Source of the DNA: Doris montereyensis
Taxonomy: Eukaryota > Mollusca > Gastropoda > Nudibranchia > Dorididae
NCBI GenBank assembly: GCA_037039925.1
Contig: JAXRKP010000576.1
Location: 149,095-213,094 of the forward strand
Length of the DNA stretch: 64,000 nucleotides
Reading direction: 5' to 3'
Shown here: positions 14,040-27,100 of the stretch, in pieces
Layout of the letters: the number at the start of each line of letters is the position of its first letter
How positions within the stretch are numbered: position 1 is the first letter of the stretch
Program-made: the position numbers and the translations under genes
The notes under the pieces: generated by a model
Told to the model about the DNA's origin: nothing
The model's input: only the letters and a program-made list of their open reading frames with translations
Database searches by the model: none

Positions 14040-14335
14040 GTTCAAAGTTGCTTCAAGGTCATTACTACCCATAGAGCCAGAGCGTACCCTGGTTTCTATA
14101 GTATGAAACAGACACATAATACTAATCACCTCTTGGACAGGATGCTAGTCTCACACATGTTTTTACTCTCACAAGTACTTGTACCCATTAACTTCTGGGT
14201 TGAGTAGGCAAAATGTGTGTTAAGTGTGTCTTTCCCAAAGAACACAACATTGGAACTAGCTTTGCTGGGATTCAAACCAGGGACCTCATGATTTCAAGTC
14301 AGACAGCCTAACCACTCAGCCACCCATGAGTGACT
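14040..14335 (-). repeat. tRNA-headed SINE, family C
   Basis: Read on the minus strand, a tRNA-like head (TGGCTGAGTGGTTAGGCTGT ... GGTTTGAATCCC, clear A and B boxes) is followed by a body ending in a CTATGGGTAGTAATGACCTT-type segment. Related copies lie at 51160-51345, 61500-61765 and 63690-63870. Confidence 0.75.
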
Positions 14336-14966
14336 TGGTGGCAGACATTCTCATGGTATTGCAGGATGCAGCACTTCTTTGCTTTAGGGTATCTGAATCT
14401 TCTTCATACTTTTTCTGACGTCTACCTTTTTTGGTCTTTTACTCTGGTGTTTAGCACTGTATATTGTTTACATACCCAAATCATTTGAGTTTATTTATTT
14501 CTATCTTTATTTTTATGCCATCTGTTTTGGTTTGATCTCTTATCGAGTTCACAAAGCTACCGTCACACTTTGCTAGAAAGGCCAGTGATCGACAGACTTT
14601 TTACCGTTACTGTAAAGGGTTAAAGTAAAAGTATTAGTGTTTTCTACAATATTACGGGGCGTCATGCATGTAAGAATTATCTTGTGCAGTCAGACTGGTT
14701 TTCGATTTGAATAGGTTGACAGTATGTAAAAGAATAGAAATAAACTTGGATAATATCTTAATTGAAGTCCTTGTGAACTTCACAAGCATGCCAAAAGGAG
14801 GGATATTGTTCCCTTTCACTATCATTTGAAATTGTAGCCCAATGAGTTTTGTTTTTAAATTAATTTTTTTGCCATTTTCTGTATTGAATAGATTTGTGGC
14901 CATAAAGTTATCTCCAGCTGACGGAGACAAAAGAAGGCTACCAGTGCATTGTGAATTTTTATCATT

Positions 14967-15129
14967 ATGGAGAACAACAATGCAATTGCTGCCCAGGAGC
15001 CAGAGGAAGAAGCAAAGATTGAGAATGTAAAGCCAACTGCTGAAGATGAGGAGTCTCCTAACAAGGGACAAGGCAAAAACCGTTTCAATCGGTTTCGACA
15101 AGTCCGCCGAGACATCCACCCTGAAGATG
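14967..15129 (+). CDS. MTHFSD: MTHFSD exon 1 (start codon)
   Basis: The ATG at 14967 begins 54 codons, acidic first ([12 protein letters not shown]) and then Arg/Phe/Asn-rich ([19 protein letters not shown]). It ends in phase 1 at donor GTAAGT. The N-terminal extension is longer than in vertebrates. A reading frame on the opposite strand over this exon is a shadow. Confidence 0.8.
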
Positions 15130-18100
15130 GTAAGTTAATGAAGTAATTTCACAGGATTTTCTTTTACGCCTGAGGATGTATTAAACTATGCCCTTTCACA
15201 CCTCCCATATCACCTCATTGAAAACATTGAATAAAGGGAAATACTTTTTTCTTGCCAGCGGGAGGAGGAAAAAGGAAATCCCATAAGCACCATTTTCGGG
15301 AGGTTCATCCCCACTAATCAAAGATAATCAGTAGAATATGAGCATGTGCAATTTGAATGTCTTGGTTTTTCTCCCCCACAGAAACTGGCAAGTGGTCTTT
15401 CCGTCGCACAATATGGAATCACCTGGAAGATGAAAACCTAGTTAATGCGCCACGTCCCTGTCATTACCGGATTCCCAACTTTGAGGTAGACTCCCACCTA
15501 TCTATAATTGTGTTTTAAGGGAAATGTTTCGGGTTTGGGATTTTTGTTTGTTTTTATTGTCCACTTTCGTTTTCTTTTATACTGTATGAGCTCATACTTG
15601 TGTTGGTCTGTTGCTGTCCTTTTAAGGAAAATAAAAACAATTATGCTTTGAATTGAGGCATGACCCATGTCCCTGAGATCTCATCTCATGGGTGTTTTGT
15701 TGTCACACTTTTTATTTTTGGAGACTGGCCGAGACAGCCAGGAATGCTAGCTTAAATGTATTGCAGGTTTCTCTGGCTGTCTGTCCTCTCTATCTGCTCG
15801 CTCTCTCTCTCTGTCTCTCTTCCTTCCTTCATCTATTTCTTGCTCGTGGACGGTTGGTGGTTGCAGCTGCTGGGTCATACTTCTTTCACTTATCTCTCAT
15901 CGTGCTGTTTCCTCTTAATTCACCCTAAGATCGTCGCATATGGTGTACAGGGTAAATTTCAATGAAACAAACTCTTCTCTCCCTTCGCGGGCGGTTAACA
16001 GATGCTGCTGGTAGGTCTTACTTTTCTTCTTTCACTTATCTTTCACCTTGCTGTTACCTCTTAATTCAGTCTGAGATCACCGCAATGGTGGATGGGGTAC
16101 ATTTCAGGGAACCTGCTAGTCTAACCTACTTTCTTTCACCCAATCGCACCTAGGAGCCTTTCCAGTCCTACCTTTCTAAATCCCTAAGATAAGGGGCATA
16201 ACTCCGCAAATAAATGAGACACTTTTAAAAAATCATACAAAGTCACTAAATAAAGTGACAATTGAAACAATGACTGGTTTTGATACAGAAAGAATAGGAG
16301 AATTTATAAAAAATATATTTAGGTATGAATGAGTGAACTATAGACAGGAGATGAAATCATACACACGTGTAACTCACCATTAGTGAACTAATAAAATCAA
16401 ATTTTATTTACAAAATACACAACTTCCTCACTGTTTATTTGCAAGTTTCTGGTGAAAGCTGGCAAAGCACATGCCCTTATGAAGGTGGGTCTTACATATC
16501 GTACATCCAAAGACAATTTCTGATGTCCTACCACTGTTGGTTCTTTGCTTTTTCTTGGAGCACCAAAAGCAAGCAGTTTTCCTCCTGAAGAGCCGATCTA
16601 GTTTGTGATCAGAGCTCAGTGTTGTTCCCAGACCAGCAATGGCAGGAGCAGTGTTCACACGTCTCTTCCCCTTAGACACAACTAAACCGGAGCAAACATC
16701 CAGCTGAAATTGCAGCTGGCCAAAGCGACGTTGATTTGAAGGCAGGGGACGGTTAGCATTCTTGTAGAGGATCCAGGTATTCACAAGGAAAAGTTGCACA
16801 TAGAGCCACAGACAATATCTCCACCACTTCCATCCTGACCTTCCTACACAGTAGTAGGCTCGTAGCTGATCAGCCAGGTCAACTCCTAACATATATCGTC
16901 GATAAAGAGTGACAGGGTCAGGAATAGGGTGCTCCTGGAAGCCATGGATGGTGCGTCGACGAACAGTTGTTATGGCTGGTATAACATGCGTTGTGAGGAT
17001 GGCCACTTTCCTCATCGTGCTACACTGTTGCCGTCATGTTTGGCCCTTTCCTCATGATCCGAACTTCCCCTGCCTTCATCTTCTTTGTTGCCTTGTCAGA
17101 GACGGGCTGAGGCCACTCCCTTCGCGATGTTCTGATCGTACTGCAAGAGTATGTCTCTCGATCAAGGAGATTTTGTGCAAGGGTCACACTAGAAAAAAAT
17201 GGTCAAAATAAAAACGATGCCACTTATCAAGGTAATGTTCAGCAACGTTCATCACCACATGGTGTCCGACCCCATTAGGCATAGGATTGTTCACTTTTCC
17301 CATGTAAAACACAGTATCCAGCATGTAGCCGTTGTGGGGATCAGCGACGCACTAAACCTTGATGCCCTAGGGTGTAGGCTTCCCACGCATGTATTGCTTG
17401 AAGTAGAGCCTGCCATCATAAGCAATCATGGCTTCATCAATACTTAGATTCCTCCCAGGTGTGTAGTGCTCACCTGTGCTGAAAATAGAGAGATAACAAA
17501 CAAAAAACTTTTACCACTGTGTCACCGATAATAAATTTATTTTGAAAAAAATTATTTTTGATTCTCCGTTTTGAAAAAAAAAAATCTAGATCTATATAGT
17601 CTATATAATATAGGCCTATAGATCTAGATCTAGCATTTTTTATTCTTTCATGTTCCCACTCAGAGAGGATAAGACCTTTACCCCGATTATCCTCCTACAC
17701 CACCATCCCTCTTTACAATTCTTCAACACTCACGACTCTCCCCCTGTTCTTCTCTCTCCTTTTTATGTATGCTCTATCTCTATAAAAATGTTTTCTTACC
17801 TTGAAATGCTCAATAACTGGTCTCACTTTGAAGAGGGGGTCATAGCCTTCTTCACCTGGGGACAGCCTTGGAGGAATCATTCAAGTGCAAATATTGCACG
17901 ATTTTTATTTTCCCCATTGTCGACGTAATACCGTCAACCCGCAGTCGATCATCCAGTGACCAAAAAAGTTGATATTTTGGAAGATCATGGATCCCCATCA
18001 TGATGTTGATGGCCATGAAAACTTTTATGTCCTGAACAGTCACCTTCCAGTATTTATCTGGTCTCCCTTTGCCTCCTGCTGCTGGGTCGCATAGCAGTTT

Positions 18101-21100
18101 GTCTCTTCCAATCTTTTCAAATAGTTCCTCAGTGAAGAACAATGAAGAAATTCAAATGGTGTAGAAGAGGTGCATGAGGAGTATGCTTAGGTCCATTATC
18201 ATTTTCATGTAGATATTGATAAATCCTCACTGGGTTTACAGGAAATGTAGGTGGGATTTGTTCCCATTCCATGTTGCCTGCAGGTCCAGCAACATCATCT
18301 TCCTCTTCTTCATCGACGTCATTTTTGTTGTCTACCAAAATGCTCTCATCGATGTCCGGCTCATTGCCATCAATAACACTGTTTGATGGTAGATCTAAGG
18401 CTTCTCCACCATCGATATCAATCTGTAAACCGTATAAGCCACCGTCATAGACAGTCCCAGTCGCTTATCTGAACAGCTGAAGTACTTCTTCCATTGTGAA
18501 ATTGAGAAAAAATTATCAAAAATAACTTCAAACTTTGAAACGGTGTAGAAAATCAACCAGACGGAGTACAACAGTGATTGAAAAATGAAAGTGAAGCGGA
18601 AATCCCACTCCAATGAGAACTACAAACGAGTATCTCGTGTCTAGAGAAACGAACAACCGGATCTCTATTATTTTAGAGGTCTATTTCTACGGAAGCATGC
18701 GGGCGCTACAGGGAAAATGAAGCATGCCATCGGGCGCGCGCATGCGGGCGCTATAGGGTCTATTGGGTTAAATTCTTTTGCTTATCTTTCATCTTGCTGT
18801 TTTTTCTAAATTCACCCTGAGATTGTCGTCGCATGGTTAATAATTCTTTACCATTATCTGTCTTTAGGGTGCTGCCACTGCCAACGATCAACTGACTACC
18901 CTGGAATCATTCAAGAAGGCTAGGACTGTTAAGGTGAACCCAGACAAAGCCCAGGAGCAAGCTCGGTTCCTTATTCTGGAGGTATGGTTGTTTTTACATG
19001 GATGGTATTTTTTAGATTTTCTCCTGTCAGATTGTTTGATTTTTGCTGCTTTTAACTTTTACAAAGTAACCAAGACATTTATTGTTTATATATGCTTACT
19101 AAAATAGTCTTATAATTATTACCAATAGATTCTTATGATCAATATTCATCACTAGTCAATAAATTGTACAACCGGATACATTGTGGAAATTCCAACTCAT
19201 AGATTTTTCACTTGTCTTTGTGCATGCATGCATACCACTTCATTTTTACCACATTTTTTAACATGGAGACCAATGCCTGACATGAGGAGCTTCAGAGGAA
19301 AAATTGAAATTTTTAAATTTCCTTTCAGAGGTTTCAGATGGTTTGGAGGGTTTAAGTTTAAAAACTACTTATATATTTATTGTTGAACTGGGCCTCAGAC
19401 TTGGGATTGTCTATGAATCCTAGTAAACATCAGACAAATTAAGCTGTGGTTCACAAAGCTGTGGTTCACAGTTTGTACATGTCATGATCAAGGCAGAGAT
19501 GGATTGATTTTCTCAAGAAAATTGGTTTGTTCAAAATGTTTCATTTGGAGGATACAATTCTTATATGATTTGGCTTAAATGTCTGATCTTTGTCCTCTTT
19601 TATTCAAATTTTCAGGATGAGAAAGATCTTGTTCTTCTCAATCAGGTATTTACCTTTTTTAAAAATTATTTTATTTTAAGATTGTTTTTACATTTTGTTA
19701 GTTTGGAAGTTATTAAGTGTAAAAATTAATCTGTCTTTGTCTTTACCTTCATTTGTTGAAAACTTGAGTATGATTAAATGGGTTTGTGAATGGTATATTT
19801 GGGACTGTCATTTGTTGTAGAGAGCGATAAAATCTTTGTCCCAGTTTGTATGACCAACTTTTAATATATTTGTTGTTCAGTATGTTGAGCGAATTGGCTT
19901 TATAAAACTGACATACCTGTACTTTTCACCCAGCAGTCTCTTCTGGTTGTCTTTTTTAAGCATTTTTGTTTGTGCCCACATCAAAATTAGATATGACCCG
20001 TATAAGGATATGGCAGCTAGAGTTCATGTACAACCAAAGAAGGGACGTTTCCCCCGCAGAAAATATGTAATTTTACGACACCAGTGTGGTATCTTATCGT
20101 ATTGTGTATGATTTTAGACTGCAAAATATTTGTGCATTTATTGTGTATTTAATCATACTCATGGTATTGTGAGTAATTCACTGTTTTCCCTTGTTATATT
20201 TCAGTCGGATAAAACTTTGATGGTTCCAACGCCACAGTTGAGGACAGGTCTGCTGAATCGTATCGTCCCACCTGAGGATGCTAATAAGGAGCAGCTGAGA
20301 CACTGCTGTACCTCTCAGGTGCGGCATTCTATGATATTTTATATTCCACTCTGGTAGTAAATAACATAACAATATGTGCCTAATATTTCCTTCGAGAATT
20401 CATAAATATGCACCCATGTGACTGTCAGTGCTTTATCAGATAGAATGGTGTGTTTAGTACGGGAAATTATCTGTTCTTGAATGAGAAACAGATAGGTGGG
20501 AACTCATTTGCATTGAGTGGTCACCAATGGTATCTTTCTCCAGAAGGCGACGATGTAACTTCACTATGGTTGAATGGTGACAGTTAAAATGTCTTGAAAT
20601 ATCTCGGCGTGTTATTTCAGACGGCAGCATCCCAAATGCTTGTCTATGTTCTTGAATTGATAATCTTGGTATCTCAATGACAACTATAGGCACAATTTTC
20701 TGTAAAAACGTAAACTGGTGTTTTTCTCATTACGAGTTTAATTACGTCTCAAATTTCAGTGATAGGATCTTTTATACCCAGGGTGTCCAGCAAAGTCAGA
20801 AATATGTCGGATTTTTCATACTCAGGTCGGAAATGGTCGGAAATTGGTGTCTTGGGTAGGAAAACAAGTAGGCAATGGGGCTCGGGTAGTAAAAACAGGG
20901 TTTCCGTGCATCAGGGAAATCCTTGAAAACGAAAAAAATGTTTCCCGGTCGAGAAAATACCAGGAGAAATGATATATTGAGGACCAACATGAGAGAAAAT
21001 CAGGGAAATTGAAGTAGACGTGAACAATTATCGGCACCGCGAAATGGGGAATTGCGAAAGTTTGTGGACGATGAATGATCATTTTGTCATTCATTTCCGG

Positions 21101-24100
21101 TCATGCGTGCTTTGCTGTCTGGTGATTCTTTCATGTTGAAAACGATTCCGATACCTTCTTTAAAATTGTAAAGTTTGCTTGGGGATTAATGTCGGATTGC
21201 GACACAAAGTTTTCAATATTTTCTTTAGTTTTAGCGCCTATATGAATACAATGAACTGCATATCTACGACCCAGCCTCCTTTCTTCAATTCAACTTTTAC
21301 TCTGGAGAGATTAAGAATGTCGTGTGCGTTAAAAGCGCATGTTGTTGTATGGTTTGTGTCAAAGGGAGAGAGTTAGAGGGTAATGTGCATATTTTAAGTG
21401 TGTAAGAAGGCTAGGCAGAATGTTTGTGTGTGTTTAATACGACCAATCGCGCATGTGTGTATTAGTATTAGAGAGAGAGAGTATGGAGAGTTGGGAGTTT
21501 ACGGATTGCTGAAAGGCAAATGCAAGTGTTCAGTAAGAATAGAGGAGGTTGGATGATAGAAGTGATATTAATATTATGCACGCACAGTCTGATAGCAGAA
21601 TAGAGGGTGGGGAGGGGACAGGGTGAATGAAGTCAATGTGAAAACATAGGATGGCAAAACAAGAGGCGACTGAGTCTGACATACGGTATCGGAAGAGAAA
21701 GAGAGAAATAACGAATGTCTTCCACTACAGTGTAGACATGGGCGAGAAAGGGCAGAACTAGGAAGAAGGCAATCATGTACTATACTAAAAATATTACTAG
21801 ATTTAGATCTAGATCTAGATTCCGGTTTTATTGAAGAAGAAAGAAAGAGTGGGTGGGGCGGTTGCCAATATTGGTGGTGGCTAAAAGTAGAACAGGAAAA
21901 GATTTACAATTGGCAGAGTTCAAGTTAGAGAAAAAGCCTCCCAAACCTCATTTTCTTCTCGGTAGACTGAGTATTTGTGCGTGTGTTTAGGCTATGACAT
22001 TGTCACTCTTGTGTTTTATTTACTTTTCGAAAGGAGATACAAAAAAAAATGTTTTTCATTTTTGTACTGTTTACATGTTTTGTGAAATAATAGGGGTAGA
22101 GATCTATCACTACTATCAGCTATCAGAATTATTTTTTTCTTCAGAAAAATGATGAAATATTGTTAATCCAAAGTAAAACATTAAAAATTAAAGAAATGTG
22201 TGATCACTTTTCATTTCATTGAGATGCACAAGAAAGTCATTCATTTATGATTTGAATTGACAATTTATGATAATGCATTGAAATTGGAAATATTTACGCT
22301 GTTCTCCGTTTCTGGCGCCGGGAGAGTATTTCATTTCCTAGGTAGGATTTTTCTGTTGAGGTAGGAAATTTTCAGTTGACCTTTTGCTGTTTATACCAAG
22401 CCTAAGTCTGAAAATGATATAACTTACAAAGCTTCCACCTGACATTTGAACTCAATACTGTAAAGTTGTCTTTGTGTATATACGGTTTTATGTTCATTTA
22501 TTTTATCATCCTATTAATCATTGCCTAATGGATGCAGTAATTTATATGTGTACACAATGTCAGACATAATACGAACCTTTCTTCTGTACACAAGATTAAC
22601 AAGAATTATTCCTTTTAATTATCCTCTGTAGGGAGTGGCAGATAACAGCAAGGAAATTGATTTGGAAGACAAGATCAAGTTGGACATGATTATCATTGGG
22701 AGTGTGGCTGTTTCTAGAGAGGGTGAGTGTAGTGTGTCATAAATGAAAAGGCAAATATTTTGGCTGAAACATTTTGTCTCAGATTTGCTCTTTTTATCTT
22801 TTACATTTAATGAGTGTTGGATAAATGTGGAATATTGTGACTAACTCCTATTGTTTTGGGGTTGGGTTTTTTTCTTATCTTTTCGGTGTCATTTTCACAC
22901 ATTACTTGAATACATCTTGATTTGAATATTATATGACTCATTTATCATCTTAAAATTGCAATAGTGTTTTCCTTTGTACTTTGTTATTCTGCAGAAGGAA
23001 ATCATAGCTTCTATCCAAAAAATTTTGGTTATTTTTCTTTAGGCTATCGCATTGGTAAAGGCAAAGGCTATGCTGACCTGGAATATGCCATGATGAGGAC
23101 CATGGGGACTGCTGATGAAAACACTGTCGTGGTCACTTCTGTCCATGACTCACAGGTGGTGGAGATTGCGAAGGAACTGGTCAGTACTGGTCTCGTGTTC
23201 ATTTGGAATTGAATGTGTCGAGTTGCAAATGTGTACTAACTCATGATTTTGTCATTAATCACCCCCTATCTCATTGCTGGTCTCAATTGATTGAATTTTA
23301 GATGCTAGTTTGATTGTACTTTAGAAGAAACCTGTTAGGGATACATTTTCAAAGTTGGTTTTCCAATGTGCTGTGCACAAATCTCATTTCATGGGTGTTT
23401 CCCACATTCTGGGGGAAACTTCAAATCGCCATGATATAGCTATTTTAATAATGTAAATACTTTGAAATAATGTAAGCTCTTTAACATTATCCTTCAGGTG
23501 AAGTTTAATGATGTCTACACTCTCTTTGAAAGAGTTTCATAATTCATTATTTAATCGGAGTCATTTCAATAGTGCACAAGTCACAATTATGTCATTTAGA
23601 GAAAAATGCCAAAAACCATGAACTTGGCATTGTTGGCTTTGGGAATTCAGGCTTCAAACGGCTGAAAACGTGATGTATTTTCAACACATCATTTTCATAC
23701 TTTTTTAGGAAGCATGATTTCCATTTGTTCCCTAGGATTATCTGTGTCTCGTTTTTCATGAAAGTGGACATTGGCACACTATTAAATTGACCCCTTCAAT
23801 TAGAGAAATGAATCAGCTCTGATACATAATATTCCTATGATTGAAATCTTTTTGTTGTTGCAGGTGGAGGAACATGATGTGACCGTGGATTACATTTTGA
23901 CCCCTACAGAAGTGATTAAAACAAACTGCACTCGCCCAAAACCCACTGGGGTTATTTGGGATCATCTGGATATTGCTAAATTTTATCAGGTATCTTGTGT
24001 TACAGGATAAACCTGTCAGTTACTGTTTCTGGCTCCTTTACCGTGACAATTTTTTGTTGCTTGCTCTTTCAATGCACATTGTTGTTTGGACTGAATCAAT

Positions 24101-27100
24101 TTAGGTTTTGTTACAATATGTGCATTTAATAGTTTCTCTTACTTTGTAACTTGTTTTGTATTTTACAGAAATATTCTTTAGTTTTTATGTTTTCACATTT
24201 TCTCTTTAAAAAATTTTTTTTTTCTAAGATTCTAAAACTACAAGATAAATGAGCAGGGTGTCCAGCAAGGTCAGAAAGTTGGAAATATGTCAGATTTTTC
24301 ATACTAAGTCGGAATAGTCGGAAATTGGTGTCTTGGGTAGGAAAACAAGTAGGCAATGGGGCTCGGGTAGTAAAAACAGGGTTACCATGCATCATGGAAA
24401 TCCTTGAAAACGGAAAAAAATGTTTCCTGATCAAGAAAATATCAGGGGACATGATATATTGAGGACCAACATGAGAGAAAATCAGGAAATCGAAGTAGAC
24501 ATGAACAATTATTGCCACCGCTAAAATAGGAAAATGCGAATAAGTGTTGACGATGAACCATCATTTTGTCATCCATTTCTGGTCATGCATGCTTTGCTGT
24601 CTGGCGAGTCTTTCATGTTGAAACTAAACGATTCCGATACCTTCTTTAAAATTGTAAAGTTTGCACGGGGAATTGATATCGGATTTTAAGACACAAAAGT
24701 TTTCAATATTCTTTAGTTTTAGTGTCTATACCAATACCATGAATTGCTTATGAGAACTGACATTTTTTTGACTTTCAAAAGTGTTGCATATTCAAGAATG
24801 TACTTTTGAAAATGTACGAAAATCGGGGGGAGGAGGGGGGACTAATTGCGACCATCAATTGGGGGTAGTTGAAATGCTTTGAATGAGAATATCATTCAAA
24901 GATAAATGTTCGACAGTTTCCTTTCTGATTGTATTATTTTTTGTTTTTTGCCCTCTAGATTCCAGTTCTTCGGCAGTTGCGAGACATTGAGCGGGATGCT
25001 GGCAAGGATGTTAAGCTTAAAGATCAGAAGGAAGAAGATGAGGACCCTGTTGATACTTTAAAGCCTCGCCAAAGACGATACAACCGGTTCAACAATCGAG
25101 CCAGGGGCCGAGGCAGAGGCGGCTACAGGTATTATTGAGATTTTGATCAATACTTAAAGATTAAAAAATAACCACTTTTGTGATTTCTAATTGCATGTCA
25201 GAGCCTATGGCATTTTCTCAAGGTGAGAGATAGATCTGAAGCTTACTTTTCTTTTGTTCACAGTGATTGTTTGTTATTAGTGCCTAGTGCCATTATTCTT
25301 CTCTTCCTCTTGTTTGGCCATAATGAGCATCTCCTCGTTTCCATCTTTGTTTGGTATTGATATAGTTAACATATTCTTTCTAACAATTAGGCTAACTCTG
25401 AAAAAGGGCCTCAGCGGTTCAAAATCTATTAAAATTTTGTTGTTGAGTAAAGCCCCCCCCCCCCAGTCTGGTAGGTAGATTGACACATCGTCCCATCAGA
25501 GATGGTTGATAAAAAGGGGGTCCTGTGTGCAGATTACGTCATTCTGTGCACGTTTAAGATCCCTTGGCTGTTTACAGGGCAGTCCAGTTACAATAAAAAA
25601 AAAATCCTACCAAAACCCTCGAAACCACCTTAGTTTTTGTTGGGGTGATCAAATTAAGTAAAAAAATCTCTGAAAAAGAAGACAGTAAGTTAGCAGATTG
25701 AGAGATTAACTCCCATGATTCTATCATTTTCTCTTTTTTTTCAAGATTTATTCAAGTGAAAGGTGCAATTCTTCCACTCTGCAACTTCTGTAAAGATTGT
25801 GAAGGACCATTTAGCTAATTTTTCATCTTCTGGCAATGTATCATAAGCATGACAGTTAGATCATTATCAGTTTTGCTGTCAAAAGTTCCAGTGACAATAT
25901 ATTTATTCCATGCTATTTTCCTTTTTAAAGCAGGTTCAGGAGAGGAGGTGGAAGGCGCAGAGTAATGGATGGAGATGAAAGCAATAAGGAGAACGTTGAG
26001 ACTGGGGACGAATCTGGAGCTGATGGGGACCACGATGCTCGTGGCAGGCGTCCTCGCAACTACCGTAACCGGCGTTACCCGTCCGTGGTGGCAAGACCCG
26101 GGCTTCAGAGTCTGAGTACAGTGACGGTGGTGGTGACGGCAACCAGAGGGATGATGAGGATGACAGGCCACACCAAAGAAGGTTTGTATTGGTTTTGAGA
26201 AGAGGGATTACTCATGTGATGATATGGTTGATAGCGAAGCTTTGGTGTTCATAGCAATAATATTACACAACACGTGCCTCATAGCAACTCATGAAAGGGT
26301 GTAGTTGTCTCACTGTGAATATTTAAAACAAGGATATTTAAAATATTTAAATATTTAAAACACAGGAACCCTTGGTAAGTCAGTATTCAGTCAGAACCGT
26401 TTTACGTTTTGTACAGAATGATGTTACATAAATATTGAATATTTATTACAACCACATGTACAGTTAGAGACATTTACTGTCGGTCTGTTGATGGAACATA
26501 CATTGAAACGGGAGAAAATCTCCAACATAGTGAAGATTGCATGGTCCTTGATTGGAAAGCCTTTCATTGTTCCTTCTAAATTCTTATATTGTTGTTTTAT
26601 TCTTCCTGACAGATTTCAAAACCGTAGGAGGTTTAATAACAGGAGACGCCGCTTTGTGGGCAATCGACGTGACAATCGTGCCATGGGAGATCACTCTGGC
26701 AGTGATGGAGAGCAGAAGACATCGGGAGACGAAGATGGAGAAGGTAATAGGCTGCCCAACTTTATAGATATTTAACCATTTCACCGCTGCCTTGAAAGTT
26801 CAATTTTTTATGTGGTATCATGTAAACTGTATGATCTGCATGCAATTCCACGACTTTAAAAGCTCGAAAACCGAACTTAAAACAATTACCAAGCTGGCAG
26901 AAACTCATCTCACTACATTTGTAACCTGATGGGAAAACACATTGGAGATTTCATAAGAAATGACGGTTAGCTCTCTTTAACTAACAAGCACTGCGATATA
27001 AGCCGCCTTGAGAGGGAGGGAGAGAGAGAAGGAGATCTAGCTTGTTAATACATTAAAATTATTTCTTGCTCGGCATTCCAGAGAATTTGAGATCTAGATT

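Noticed and set aside
14652..15119. 155-codon minus-strand frame over MTHFSD exon 1
   Set aside because: Antisense shadow of a supported coding exon; no family resemblance.
22964..23042. Upstream extension of MTHFSD exon 6 from an ATG at 22964
   Set aside because: The TTTCTTTAG acceptor at 23042 and the phase-1 donor of exon 5 place the exon start at 23043; the extension is intron.
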